Assembly (NCBI GenBank): GCA_905234555.1
Contig: CAJOHO010000017.1
Coordinates: 1 to 46,896 of the forward strand
Reading direction: 5' to 3'
DNA from: an uncultured Bacteroidaceae bacterium
GTDB taxonomy: Bacteria > Bacteroidota > Bacteroidia > Bacteroidales > Bacteroidaceae
Length of the DNA: 46,896 nt
The notes beneath the pieces are model-generated. The model was not told where the DNA came from. It did no database searches and worked only from the letters and a program-made list of their open reading frames with translations. The position numbers and the translations under genes are program-made. Each line of letters starts with the position of its first letter. Position 1 is the stretch's first letter. Shown in pieces: positions 1 to 11,757 of the stretch.

Positions 1-49
1 AAGCAGATTGCTAATCCGTGTGTAACGGCTATGTGCAATCTGCTTTTTT
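1..49 (+). terminator. Rho-independent terminator of an upstream transcript
   Basis: Bases 1-11 (AAGCAGATTGC) are the exact reverse complement of bases 35-45, with a small inner CCGT/ACGG stem, and a run of six T follows from base 44. This is a textbook intrinsic terminator for a plus-strand gene lying left of the window. It also argues against any coding start before about base 50. Confidence 0.85.
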
Positions 50-160
50 GTTAATAATCGAGAAGTCTTCCTATCTTGAGGACTTTTTCAGTGCCCTCGA
101 TAATTCGCCTATACTTTTCAATTTAATTGGGTTTCATATACGTTTATGCCGATTATTAGC

Positions 161-168
161 TATATTTG
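161..168 (+). promoter_or_regulatory. Bacteroidota -7 box of the hydrolase gene
   Basis: TATATTTG matches the Bacteroidota TAnnTTTG box exactly and lies 35 bases before the chosen ATG at 204. No good TTG was found 19-21 bases upstream, so only the -7 element is convincing. Confidence 0.5.
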
Positions 169-203
169 CAGTCATAAAAAATGCCCTAAAACATTTTACC
201 ACA

Positions 204-1334
204 ATGGCAATAAAACAACTGACAATCTTGCTGCTATGGCTTACTGCCGCATTTGCTGCGAGTGCCCAAACTACCAACGAGCAGACCCTAATTGACGAGT
301 GGAAGGACTCTGTACGTACCGTTTTTGCTGATGCCTATCGTAACAAGGTGCTGGTCAACGATTCGCTGACAATGAAACTGGATTGGAAGATTTATGGTCC
401 CAAACCTGCCGATGGCTATGCCCTCTATATCTCGCTGCATGGTGGTGGAGGTGCCCCTGCCAGTCTGAACGATCAGCAATGGGAGAACCAGAAGGTGCTG
501 TACCAGCCACAGGGTGCCGTTTATCTCTGTCCAAGAGGCATCACCAACACGTGGGACCTCCATTTCCGACCTGAGGACGACACCTTCTACCGCCAGATTA
601 TCATGATGATGCAGGCCTACTGTGATGTGAATCCAAACAAGGTTTACATCATGGGCTACTCGGCTGGTGGCGATGGCGTGTGGCGACTGGCTCCCCGCAT
701 GGCAGACCATTGGGCTGCTGTCTCCATGATGGCAGGACACCCTGGCGACGTGTCGCTCCTGAACCTGCGCAACACCCCGTTTATGATTTGGTGCGGACAG
801 CTGGACGGTGCTTACGAACGGGTGCAGCGCTGCCAGGAACGTATCGCAGAGATGGACTCGCTACACGCTGCCGATCCTGAGGGGTATATCCACGAGGGAC
901 ATATCGTTGAAGGCAAGGGGCATTGGATGGATCGTGTGGATACCGTAGCCGTCGCATGGATGGCGCAATATCAGCGCAACCCCTACCCCAAGCAAATTGT
1001 CTGGCACCAAGCGGATGTGGTCACTCCTCATTTCTACTGGCTTACTGCCCCCGCCAACGAGCTGGCTCGCGACAAAGAGGTACGTGCCTACATCAACGGC
1101 AACACCATTACCATCACCCGTTGCGACTACTCGCAGCTCACCCTCTCGCTATGCAACCAGATGGTAAACCTCAAAAAGCCTGTTACCGTCATCTACGAAG
1201 GTCGCCAACTCTTCAAAGGTAAGGTAAAACCCAGCTCCAACACGCTGCGCCAAACCCTCTACCAGCGTAACGACCCAGCCTACATGTTCCCTGCCCAAAT
1301 CACAGTTAAGACACCGAAGTTATTCAACTTATAA
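204..1334 (+). CDS. Secreted alpha/beta-hydrolase (polyhydroxybutyrate-depolymerase/CE1-like esterase)
   Basis: A 376-residue serine hydrolase, probably an esterase in the periplasm or outside the cell. Residues 1-22 are a signal peptide ending ...AASAQ. An oxyanion-type HGGGG lies at 79-83. The nucleophile elbow GYSAGG puts Ser at 153, and the candidate acid and base are Asp201 (GQLDG) and His240 (GKGHW). About 110 residues after the hydrolase core have no recognised domain. The reading frame stays open to base 18, but that start lies inside a terminator and before the -7 box, so the ATG at 204 (MAIKQL...) is preferred. It stands alone upstream of the non-coding region and faces the GH31 end of the minus-strand cluster. 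An esterase acting on plant polysaccharide is plausible from context, but the substrate is not shown. Confidence 0.8.
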   Translation: MAIKQLTILLLWLTAAFAASAQTTNEQTLIDEWKDSVRTVFADAYRNKVLVNDSLTMKLDWKIYGPKPADGYALYISLHGGGGAPASLNDQQWENQKVLYQPQGAVYLCPRGITNTWDLHFRPEDDTFYRQIIMMMQAYCDVNPNKVYIMGYSAGGDGVWRLAPRMADHWAAVSMMAGHPGDVSLLNLRNTPFMIWCGQLDGAYERVQRCQERIAEMDSLHAADPEGYIHEGHIVEGKGHWMDRVDTVAVAWMAQYQRNPYPKQIVWHQADVVTPHFYWLTAPANELARDKEVRAYINGNTITITRCDYSQLTLSLCNQMVNLKKPVTVIYEGRQLFKGKVKPSSNTLRQTLYQRNDPAYMFPAQITVKTPKLFNL

Positions 1335-1526
1335 CTTATAACTTTGGACATTAAGGTTTTTTGATGTGGTTCTGGATGCTTTCAAATCGTAAGTTGTGTA
1401 CTACAGAAAAAATTGAAATTATAATTATTATAATTTTATTATTATATATTATATATATAATATATAATAATAAGGTTTTCCTGTTTAAGAATTCCAAAAC
1501 CTTAATGTCCAAAGTTATAAGTTATA
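1330..1526. repeat. 197-bp nested inverted repeat (MITE-like or cruciform element)
   Basis: The left arm 1330-1360 and right arm 1496-1526 are perfect 31-bp inverted copies (cores TTTGGACATTAAGG and CCTTAATGTCCAAA). The 135-bp interior holds a perfect 38-bp AT-only palindrome at 1436-1473. The left arm starts in the last Leu codon of the hydrolase gene and covers its stop. No transposase and no clear target-site duplication were seen. It could be a miniature transposable element, a very strong bidirectional terminator, or an RNA stem protecting the mRNA 3' end. Confidence 0.85.
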
Positions 1527-1661
1527 TCTGTTATAAGTTCCCTCTTGTCGTACTGATCCTGTTGACTTTTCCCTCTAGTTGGGTTTACTATTTCCTACTT
1601 TTGTTGTCCCTTTTCCCAGATATCATCAATCAGGGATTAAAAGGATTTATAAGGATTACTT

Positions 1662-1694
1662 CTTACATCATACATCTTACATCTTACATCTTAC
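1662..1694. repeat. Heptamer tandem repeat (CTTACAT)n
   Basis: CTTACAT, CATACAT, CTTACAT, CTTACAT and a partial fifth unit run in register and lead straight into the GC-rich palindromic element. Short reading frames through this stretch are repeat artefacts. Confidence 0.7.
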
Positions 1695-1735
1695 CCCCCC
1701 TTCTCCCCCTCTTTCGGAGGGGGCTGGGGGGAGGC
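1694..1735 (+). repeat. GC-rich palindromic element, intergenic copy
   Basis: A CTCCCCCTC-TTTC-GGAGGGGG stem is followed by the G-rich tail CTGGGGGGAGGC. This is the same element found inside coding regions elsewhere in the window. Here it lies in non-coding DNA, oriented like the plus strand. Confidence 0.75.
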
Positions 1736-1783
1736 TTCTCACATTGTCATCCAGACATGACAACAGTGTTATTTCATTTTGCC

Positions 1784-1896
1784 TTAACACAAAAAAAATT
1801 TTGCCTTAAGTGAAAAAAATTTTTCTCTTAAGGCAAACTGATACTTACCCTTAACACTACCTGAAAAACGCCAAATTTTAACACTTTGTGTTAAAA
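1784..1896. promoter_or_regulatory. Operator-like cluster: two inverted repeats and three TTAACAC boxes
   Basis: The first inverted repeat is TTTGCCTTAAG (1800-1810) with CTTAAGGCAAA (1827-1837). The second is TTTTAACAC-TTT-GTGTTAAAA (1876-1896), with perfect 9-bp arms. The motif TTAACAC occurs at 1784, 1851 and 1878. The cluster ends 24 bases before the -33 TTG of a strong promoter, where activator or repressor sites would lie. A regulatory role is inference. Confidence 0.45.
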
Positions 1897-1920
1897 ACCA
1901 GTTTTTTCTTCGAAAAACAC

Positions 1921-1951
1921 TTGACATCGCCTCTTAAATTTCGTAACTTTG
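1921..1951 (+). promoter_or_regulatory. Strong Bacteroidota promoter of the ncRNA
   Basis: TTG at 1921-1923, a 20-base spacer, then TAACTTTG at 1944-1951: a full match to the -33/-7 consensus of the Bacteroidota primary sigma factor. Transcription should start near 1957. No long plus-strand reading frame follows. Confidence 0.8.
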
Positions 1952-1956
1952 CGCTG

Positions 1957-2300
1957 CAATTAAAAATTGCATCGCGATTGTGGGCGGCGGCTCAGCCAAG
2001 GCCAACCGACGCCCGAGCGGATACAACGCCAAGCTAGCTTGATCATTGTTGAGCGAGAAGGAGGAAAACGAAGTTAAGCAAGCTTGCCCTCCGCGTTCGC
2101 CTTGCACCACAATTGTAATGTATTTGAGAGGGGAGGTTTACAGCCCCGAACAATACAGAATTAGCCCTATTTTTAACCTGACCGACTCCTGAGCCTTACA
2201 GACGGAGTAACCACTCCTCCCCCTTCACGGGGGAGGTAAGGGAGGGGGTCCTCTAACAACATGAAGAAAGGGAAGCACACACAGATGTGCCTCCCCTTTT
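1957..2300 (+). ncRNA. Probable structured non-coding RNA, about 340 nt, family unknown
   Basis: The segment lies between a consensus promoter and a hairpin terminator and has no convincing coding frame. It starts with a small hairpin, GCAATT-AAA-AATTGC (1956-1970). A long-range stem joins ATTGTGG (about 1977) with CCACAAT (about 2107). Inside are GGGCG with CGCCC, and GGAGG with CCTCC, as nested stems. It lacks the conserved blocks of RNase P RNA (GAGGAAAGTCC), tmRNA and SRP RNA. A 6S-like regulator or another Bacteroidales-specific RNA is possible but cannot be shown. A 24-codon frame, MYLRGEVYSPEQ..., lies at 2118-2192 and is probably chance. A palindromic element occupies 2211-2251, near the 3' end. 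Confidence 0.6.
2211..2251 (+). repeat. GC-rich palindromic element inside the ncRNA
   Basis: CCTCCCCC-TTCA-CGGGGGAGG is followed by TAAGGGAGGGGG, which matches the element found in coding regions. Its orientation is the same as the ncRNA. It lies just before the terminator hairpin, so the RNA 3' end may have been lengthened by insertion. Confidence 0.7.
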
Positions 2301-2309
2301 TAATTTTTC
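2267..2309 (+). terminator. Intrinsic terminator of the ncRNA
   Basis: AAAGGG-AA-GCACA (2267-2279) pairs with TGTGC-CT-CCCCTTT (2286-2299) with one mismatch and one bulge, followed by TTTTTAATTTTT. It lies between convergent transcripts and may also help end the minus-strand operon. Confidence 0.75.
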
Positions 2310-2350
2310 AAGTAAACGCCACTTTTTCAGCGTTTTACGAATCAGAATTT

Positions 2351-2401
2351 ACACTTTTCCAATGGATTTTCGACCCAAAAATGACACTTTTCCAATGGAT
2401 T
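2351..2401. repeat. Pair of 18-bp direct repeats downstream of GH31
   Basis: ACACTTTTCCAATGGATT occurs at 2351-2368 and again at 2384-2401, ending three bases from the GH31 stop codon. The role is unknown. A weak hairpin (GTAAACGC with GCGTTTTAC, 2312-2338) lies next to it and might act as the operon's 3' end. Confidence 0.6.
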
Positions 2402-2403
2402 CC

Positions 2404-5019
2404 CTATCGGAGGGAGAGGACGACTTTTTTGCCGTTGTAGTGGATGGTGCGGGGGGTGCCGTCGGGAAGGGTGACGGTGAAGGTGCGCTCCTGAGGCATT
2501 CCTGGGTAGGTGCCTTGGCGACGGTCGATGGTGAGGGTGCCGCGACGGTCGTTCCAACGGAAGGTGATGGTGCTGTAGGCACCTTGCTCGTAAGCGAAAG
2601 TGGTGCCATCGTCCTCGTAGAGGGTGTAGGTAGCGTCGGTACCTGGATAAATAAGGACGGACCCACCCCCTTGCCCCTCCCTGCAGGGAGGGGAGTATAT
2701 ACCAGCCGTGCGGGAGGATTCGTCACCTGAATTTAGCAGTAGGATGGAGCCGGCACGGACAAAGACGGGGATGTAGGACGGGGAGACGTCGGTGGTGACG
2801 GTCTGACCTCCTTCGTAATGACGGCCTGTGTGGAAATCGTACCAGCCACCTGGCGTCTGGGGCAGATAGGTGTTCCAAGTGCGGACTTCAGGAGCCGTAA
2901 TGGAATTGACGAGAAGAGAGGGTCCGAACATGTATTCGAACTTCTGACGGAGGGCCTGGGTGTCGTTGGGGAAGTCGAAGACGAGGGGACGCATGAGGGT
3001 GGAACCCTTGAGGGACACGGCGGCTGCCTCGGAATAGATGTAAGGCAGGAGGCGATGACGTTCGCGAATGCTCTCGGTAATGAGTCGCTGGGTCTGTTCG
3101 CCATAGTTCCAAGGTTCTGTGTTGCTCATGTAGCCATGCACTCGCATGAGGGGCAGATAGACGCTGGTCTGAATCCAACGCAGGAGGCGTTCGTGATAGG
3201 CGGGGTCGGAATACTGGTTGTTAGGACGGAAGAATCCGCCTGCGTCGTAAGTCCACCACGGCATTCCTGCTGCCTGCATACCCAGTCCGGCGGTAATCTG
3301 ACGACGGAGGGTCTCCCAGTCGTTGCCTACGTCGCCACTCCACATGGCGGAACCGTAGCGCTGGATGCCTGGGAAGCCGCAACGGGTGAGGATGAGTGGA
3401 CGGGACTCGGGCTTGTCGTTGCGAAGTCCTTCGAAGACGGTTTTGTTGACGAGGAGGGGATAGACGTTGCGGACGAGTTCGCCTGGCCAGCGGCCTCGGT
3501 TCACACGGCGGCCCAGCAAATCGTCGTTCTCGGGTTCTGTGGCGTCCTGCCACCAGGCATCGATGCCGAGGGGCACGAGACGGCTGCTGAAGTTCTTCCA
3601 ATAGGCTGCGGCTGCATCCTTGTCGAAGAAGTCAATCCAGTCGGTACCAGGGATATAGTGTCCGTCTGCCTGCATCTGCTTACCCAGCTCGGAGTTCTTG
3701 TCAATCTTCGACCAGACGGAGAGCATGAGCCGTACATTCATGGCGTGGAGGCTGTCGGTCAAGGCTTTGGGGTCGGGATAATGGTCCTCGTCGAAACGCA
3801 TGGCGTTCCATCCGTATTTGCCCCACCATTGCCAGTCCTGCACGATGACATCGAGGGGAATCTGCTCCTGACGGAAGCGGTTGGCGGTCTGCAGGATTTC
3901 GTCGGATGAGTGGTAGCGTTCGCGGCAATGGATGTAACCCAACGCCCACTTAGGCAGCATGGGCACATCGCCCGACACATGACGGAAGGCAGCTATGGCT
4001 TCGTCGGCTGTTCCCACAAAGACAGTATAATCGACGGCTTGAGCGACAGGCGAACGCAGGACGGTGGTGTCGTCCACGGGCTGATAATAGAGCACAGGAC
4101 GGTCGTTGCTGGTGAGTTCGGCCTGCAGCTGATGCTTGCCTGCTGTGAGGTGGACGATAGCCGAAGTGGTAGGAGGCAGCCAGGTGTTCTGCATGTCGAT
4201 GACGGTCTCTCCGTCGATGCTGAGGTTGTGGCGACGTGCCATCGTCTGACCCACATCGAGCAGGAGGGAGTAGTCGCCTTCGGCTGGGATGTCGAGGGTG
4301 GCTTGATAGAGGTTACGCCGGCGCACCTCACGCCTTCCTCCTTCCGTAGAGGTGACATCCACCACTTCCGTCGCTCCTTCAGCCTGTCCCTTCACCAACG
4401 CAACCGACTGGTCGGCAGGGTTGTACTCGGTCATGCCGTAGTTGTTCCAGAGGAGGGCATAGCCACGACTGGAGAGCAGCATGGGAATGGAGATTTGGGT
4501 GTTGACCTGAGTGAGGCGGCGTGATACGCCACGCAGATTGCTCAATCCGTCCTGAAACTGTCCCAAGCCATAGAGGAACTCGGTGGGAGGGGTGGTGAAG
4601 GAAAGAAGGGAAGCCTCCCCCCTACCCCCTCCGAAAGAGGGGGAGTTATTACCTGAACGGAGGAGTTGGTGGTTGGTGGCGGTAAAGACGGTATCGTGGT
4701 GGGCGTTGAGGATGCTGACGGTCTGGAGCAGGGTGTTGACAGAGACCGTCATCTTCTTGGTCTGGAGCGTGGTGATACCACCTCTCTTGTTCACCTTGCA
4801 CTTCACGAGGTCTGCCTTGGTGTAAATCCACTCGGGCAGCGTGTCGGCATTGGCAGTCTCCATGTACTGGATACGTGCAGCGTTCTCGGTAAGGAAACGG
4901 ACACGGAGGGTTCCATGAGAGAAGGGGAGGTCCTGAGCAAAAGAAGCCCCCTCCCAGCCTCCCCCAAGGGGGAGGAGAAAGGACAGCGAGATGAATAAAA
5001 AGAAGAGCTTATAATTCAT
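2404..5019 (-). CDS. GH31 alpha-xylosidase/alpha-glucosidase with PA14 insert
   Basis: An 871-residue retaining alpha-glycosidase, likely releasing alpha-linked xylose (or glucose) from oligosaccharides. A signal peptide (about 1-29) ends ...ASFAQ. A GH31 N-terminal beta-sandwich precedes a PA14-like insert (about 232-325), as in characterised Bacteroides GH31 alpha-xylosidases. In the barrel, WWQDATEPE puts the nucleophile at Asp492 and SGDVGNDW the acid/base at Asp563. It is the last gene of the minus-strand run, 42 bases after GH3. Three in-frame copies of the GC-rich palindromic element add peptides to the signal peptide (LPLGGGWEGA), to residues about 126-137, and to the C-terminal sandwich (SPPCREGQGGGS). 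The first three codons (Met-Asn-Tyr) lie in an ATTATGAATT repeat, so the start itself is repeat-derived. Confidence 0.88.
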   Translation of the reverse strand: MNYKLFFLFISLSFLLPLGGGWEGASFAQDLPFSHGTLRVRFLTENAARIQYMETANADTLPEWIYTKADLVKCKVNKRGGITTLQTKKMTVSVNTLLQTVSILNAHHDTVFTATNHQLLRSGNNSPSFGGGRGEASLLSFTTPPTEFLYGLGQFQDGLSNLRGVSRRLTQVNTQISIPMLLSSRGYALLWNNYGMTEYNPADQSVALVKGQAEGATEVVDVTSTEGGRREVRRRNLYQATLDIPAEGDYSLLLDVGQTMARRHNLSIDGETVIDMQNTWLPPTTSAIVHLTAGKHQLQAELTSNDRPVLYYQPVDDTTVLRSPVAQAVDYTVFVGTADEAIAAFRHVSGDVPMLPKWALGYIHCRERYHSSDEILQTANRFRQEQIPLDVIVQDWQWWGKYGWNAMRFDEDHYPDPKALTDSLHAMNVRLMLSVWSKIDKNSELGKQMQADGHYIPGTDWIDFFDKDAAAAYWKNFSSRLVPLGIDAWWQDATEPENDDLLGRRVNRGRWPGELVRNVYPLLVNKTVFEGLRNDKPESRPLILTRCGFPGIQRYGSAMWSGDVGNDWETLRRQITAGLGMQAAGMPWWTYDAGGFFRPNNQYSDPAYHERLLRWIQTSVYLPLMRVHGYMSNTEPWNYGEQTQRLITESIRERHRLLPYIYSEAAAVSLKGSTLMRPLVFDFPNDTQALRQKFEYMFGPSLLVNSITAPEVRTWNTYLPQTPGGWYDFHTGRHYEGGQTVTTDVSPSYIPVFVRAGSILLLNSGDESSRTAGIYSPPCREGQGGGSVLIYPGTDATYTLYEDDGTTFAYEQGAYSTITFRWNDRRGTLTIDRRQGTYPGMPQERTFTVTLPDGTPRTIHYNGKKVVLSLR
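2664..2697 (-). repeat. GC-rich palindromic element, in frame in GH31 C-terminus
   Basis: On the coding strand, CTCCCCTCCC-TGCA-GGGAGGGG is followed by a G-rich tail. It encodes SPPCREGQGGGS within a C-terminal beta-sandwich loop and uses a different frame from the signal-peptide copies. Confidence 0.7.
4612..4646 (-). repeat. GC-rich palindromic element, in frame in GH31 N-terminal domain
   Basis: Coding-strand stem CTCCCCCTC-TTTC-GGAGGGGG plus tail TAGGGGGGAGGC encodes SPSFGGGRGEA at about residues 126-136, between predicted strands of the N-terminal sandwich. Confidence 0.8.
4945..4976 (-). repeat. GC-rich palindromic element, in frame in GH31 signal peptide
   Basis: The coding strand reads CTCCCCCTTGGGGGAG then GCTGGGAGGGGGC, encoding LPLGGGWEGA between the hydrophobic core and the cleavage site of the signal peptide. 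The same peptide occurs in the GH127/146 protein at the other end of the locus. Confidence 0.9.
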
Positions 5020-5051
5020 AATTCATAATGTATAATGCATAATTCATAATG
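5009..5051. repeat. AT-rich short repeat (ATTATGAATT)n spanning the GH31 start
   Basis: Tandem AATTCATAATTCATAATG-type units fill the GH3-GH31 gap and run into the first codons of GH31. Relatives lie before or after several other genes, near 16512, 19140, 20995, 24600 and 27530. Confidence 0.65.
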
Positions 5052-5061
5052 GGCCACAGAT

Positions 5062-7664
5062 TTATTCTATCTTGAGGGTGATTTTCTTGAGGTCTTTGTC
5101 CTGGGAGCTGTTGCCGTAGAAGAGGTCGTAGTCGCCAGCAACTACCTTCATGATGTTGTTGGCTTCGTTCCAGAACTCGAAGGACTTGCGGTCGAGTTTC
5201 AAATCCACGGTAACGCTCTTGCCTGCAGGCACGCTGACACGCTGGAAGGCACGGAGGGACTTGAGCGGTCCTTCCTTGTCGGCAGTCTTCCGGATGTAGA
5301 GTTGAACCACCTCTTCGCCGTCACGCTTTCCAACGTTCTTCACGGGAACGGAAACGGTGAGGACAGGATTGCCCACATTGCCAGACATGGCCTTGCTCCC
5401 AGAAATCTTGGCTTCGCCGATGCGGAACTGGGTGTAGCTCAGTCCGTAGCCGAAGGCGAAAAGCGGGTCGGAGAAATAGCGATAGGTGCGTCCCTTCATG
5501 GAGTAGTCCTCGTAATCAGGCAACTGCGCATCGCTGCGATAGAAGGTGATGGGGAGTTTTCCGCCTGGGTTGATGTCGCCGAAGAGAGCATCAGCCACAG
5601 CCGTTCCTCCCTCCTGACCTGGGTACCACGCCTGCAGGATAGCTTCGCAGTTCTCCACCTCGGGCGTGAGGGCAAGGGCTGAACCAGAGCAGCAGACGAA
5701 GATGACTTTCTTGCCGGCAGCCTTGAGGGCACGCAGCAGGTTACGCTGGACGGCTGGCAGTTCGATGCTGGTGCGGTCGCCACCCTTGAATCCGTCGATA
5801 TCCACAGGCATTTCCTCGCCTTCGAGAGCTGCGGAGATACCGCCTATATAGATGACCTTGTCAATGCCTTTGAGCTGGCTGACGATGGCGTCGTAGTCAA
5901 TCATCTGCTCCTTGGCTACATTAATCTTGATGTTGGCATTCCATGTGCGCACATGTGCGAAACGTACCTCTATCTTATAGCTACGTCCTGCCTCAGCCTG
6001 AATGGCGGTACGGGTAGGCGTGGTGCGCCAGCTGTGAACCCGTTGCTTGCGTACGCCGTCGATATAGACTTCCGCATCGCCACAAGCCTCTACGTTGACC
6101 ACATATTCGCCAGCCTCTGTGGGTGTGAAGGTGGTTTCGTAGAGGGCTGAGAAGTCCTCAATCCTGACACCTTCGGCAAAGACATGCATACCAGCCGTCG
6201 TGACAGCCAAAGGCGTGGTGTAATACTCTGTGGTGACGGGTGTTCCCTCGCGTTTTCTGTTGTTCCAGAAAGTACCTTTCAGACCCTTACGTCCATCGAC
6301 GGAGCAGAGGGTTGGGAAGAGACAATCCATCACACGGTCGTAGGTGAGGTCGCAGGCTGGGAAATAGACGAGGTCGGTCTGCTTCTGCTTGATGCCGTCG
6401 AGCATGGTGACGGTATGGGTCGGCATACCGTTGTAGTTGCCCCACATCATCGGCTCCACGTCGGCATTCGGACCGATGACGGCGATACGTTCCTTGTTCT
6501 TGCGAAGCGGCAGGATGTTGTTTTTGTTCTGCAGGAGCACGAGGGTCTGACGAGCCATATTGAGCGAGAGGTCGCGATGTTCCTGACAATCCATGACGGA
6601 GGCAGGAATCTTCGACCACTCCACGAGGGAAGGATCGTCCATCTCACCCAGGTCGAAACGTCCTTCGAGCAGACGCTTCACGTGCTTATCCACTTCCGTC
6701 TCCTTGAGCAGTCCGCGACGAACCGCCTCGGGAATACCCAGATAGGCATAGTTGAAACCACACTCCACGTCGGTACCGGCATAGACGGCTTTGGCAGAAC
6801 TGTGGATGGAGTCGGACGAAGACTTGTGGTTCTCATGGAAGTCGCTCACGGCTCCACAGTCGCTCACGACGAGGTACTTAAAACCCCAGTCGTCGCGAAG
6901 AATCTGCTGAAGCAGACGGGTATTGCCGCAGCAGGGGTCGTCGTCGAGACGCTGGTAGGCACACATCACCTCACGCACCTTGGCATCCTGAACGAGTGAC
7001 TTGAAAGCAGGGAGATAGGTTTCCCAGAGGTCACGCGGAGAGATATCGACGAGGTTGGCGGTATGGCGAGTGTATTCGGGTCCGCTATGCACGGCATAAT
7101 GCTTGGCACAAGCCCAGAGCTTGCGGTATTTGGCATCTTCAGGACCTTGCAGACCTTTCACTACCTGCACACCCATGACGGAGGTGAGGTAAGGGTCTTC
7201 GCCGTAGGTCTCCTGTCCACGTCCCCAACGAGGGTCGCGGAAGATGTTGACGTTAGGCGTCCAGACGGAGAGGCTGTGGAATTTCTCGTCCTGCCCTCCT
7301 GCCAGCATTCGTTTGTTGTACTGGGCACGGAACTCTGTGCTGGTGGCGTCGAACACCTTGTAGAGGAGCTGCGGATTGAAAGAAGCCGCCATACCGATTG
7401 GTTCCGGATAGACGGTCACGTCGTTCATGTTGGCAGCACCATGAAGGGCTTCGCTCCACCAGAAGAACTTCTTGATGCCCAGGTGAGGGATGGCAGGACT
7501 TTCGTCGAGCATGAGCTGGGCTTTCTCTTCCAATGAAAGACGGGCACAGAGGTCTTCTGCACGTTCTTTTGCACTCAGATTGGGATTCTGATAGGGAAAC
7601 TGCTGTGCGGCAGAGGGCAGCATGCACAGCGACGCCAACAGGGAGGCGAGGATGTGTCGGGTTC

Positions 7665-7668
<4 letters not shown>
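5062..7668 (-). CDS. GH3 beta-xylosidase/beta-glucosidase with PA14 domain
   Basis: An 868-residue secreted exo-beta-glycosidase, probably a beta-xylosidase releasing xylose from xylo-oligosaccharides made by the GH10 enzyme. A signal peptide (1-22) ends SAAQ. The GH3 barrel carries the nucleophile Asp270 in VVSDCGAV. A PA14-like insert (around residues 465-595) lies inside the second GH3 domain, which holds LEGEEM, the region expected to give the acid/base. A fibronectin-III-like domain ends the protein. This order (GH3-PA14-GH3_C-FnIII) is known from Prevotella beta-xylosidases. Its ATG overlaps the TGA of the GH2 frame (ATGA), suggesting translational coupling. It is intact although the gene before it is broken. 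Beta-glucosidase activity cannot be excluded. Confidence 0.88.
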
Positions 7669-11692
<4,024 letters not shown>

Positions 11693-11696
11693 TTAT

Positions 11697-11750
11697 GAGT
11701 ACTCCGACTTCTGAGTATTCTGAGTACTCGGAGTACTCTGATTTCTGAGG
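11697..11750. repeat. Tandem repeat of GAGTACTCN between GH2 and CE15-GH97
   Basis: GAGTACTCC, GAGTATTCT, GAGTACTCG and GAGTACTCT units, mixed with 7-base variants, fill most of the 77-base gap. The unit GAGTACTC is itself a palindrome. No promoter was recognised here. Confidence 0.7.
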
Positions 11751-11757
11751 CACACTT

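Noticed and set aside
18..203. Extended N-terminus of the first hydrolase
   Set aside because: It begins in a terminator hairpin and before the -7 box; the signal peptide starts at 204.
1361..1813. A 150-codon frame across the inverted repeat and heptamers
   Set aside because: It is built from the AT palindrome, CTTACAT repeats and the palindromic element, giving low-complexity residues only.
2118..2192. 24-codon frame inside the ncRNA
   Set aside because: Its length is within chance expectation, it has no ribosome binding site, and it lies within a region of RNA pairing.
1957..2300. RNase P RNA or tmRNA
   Set aside because: The conserved RNase P block GAGGAAAGTCC and the tmRNA 3' CCA end and tag frame are absent, so the RNA was left unassigned.
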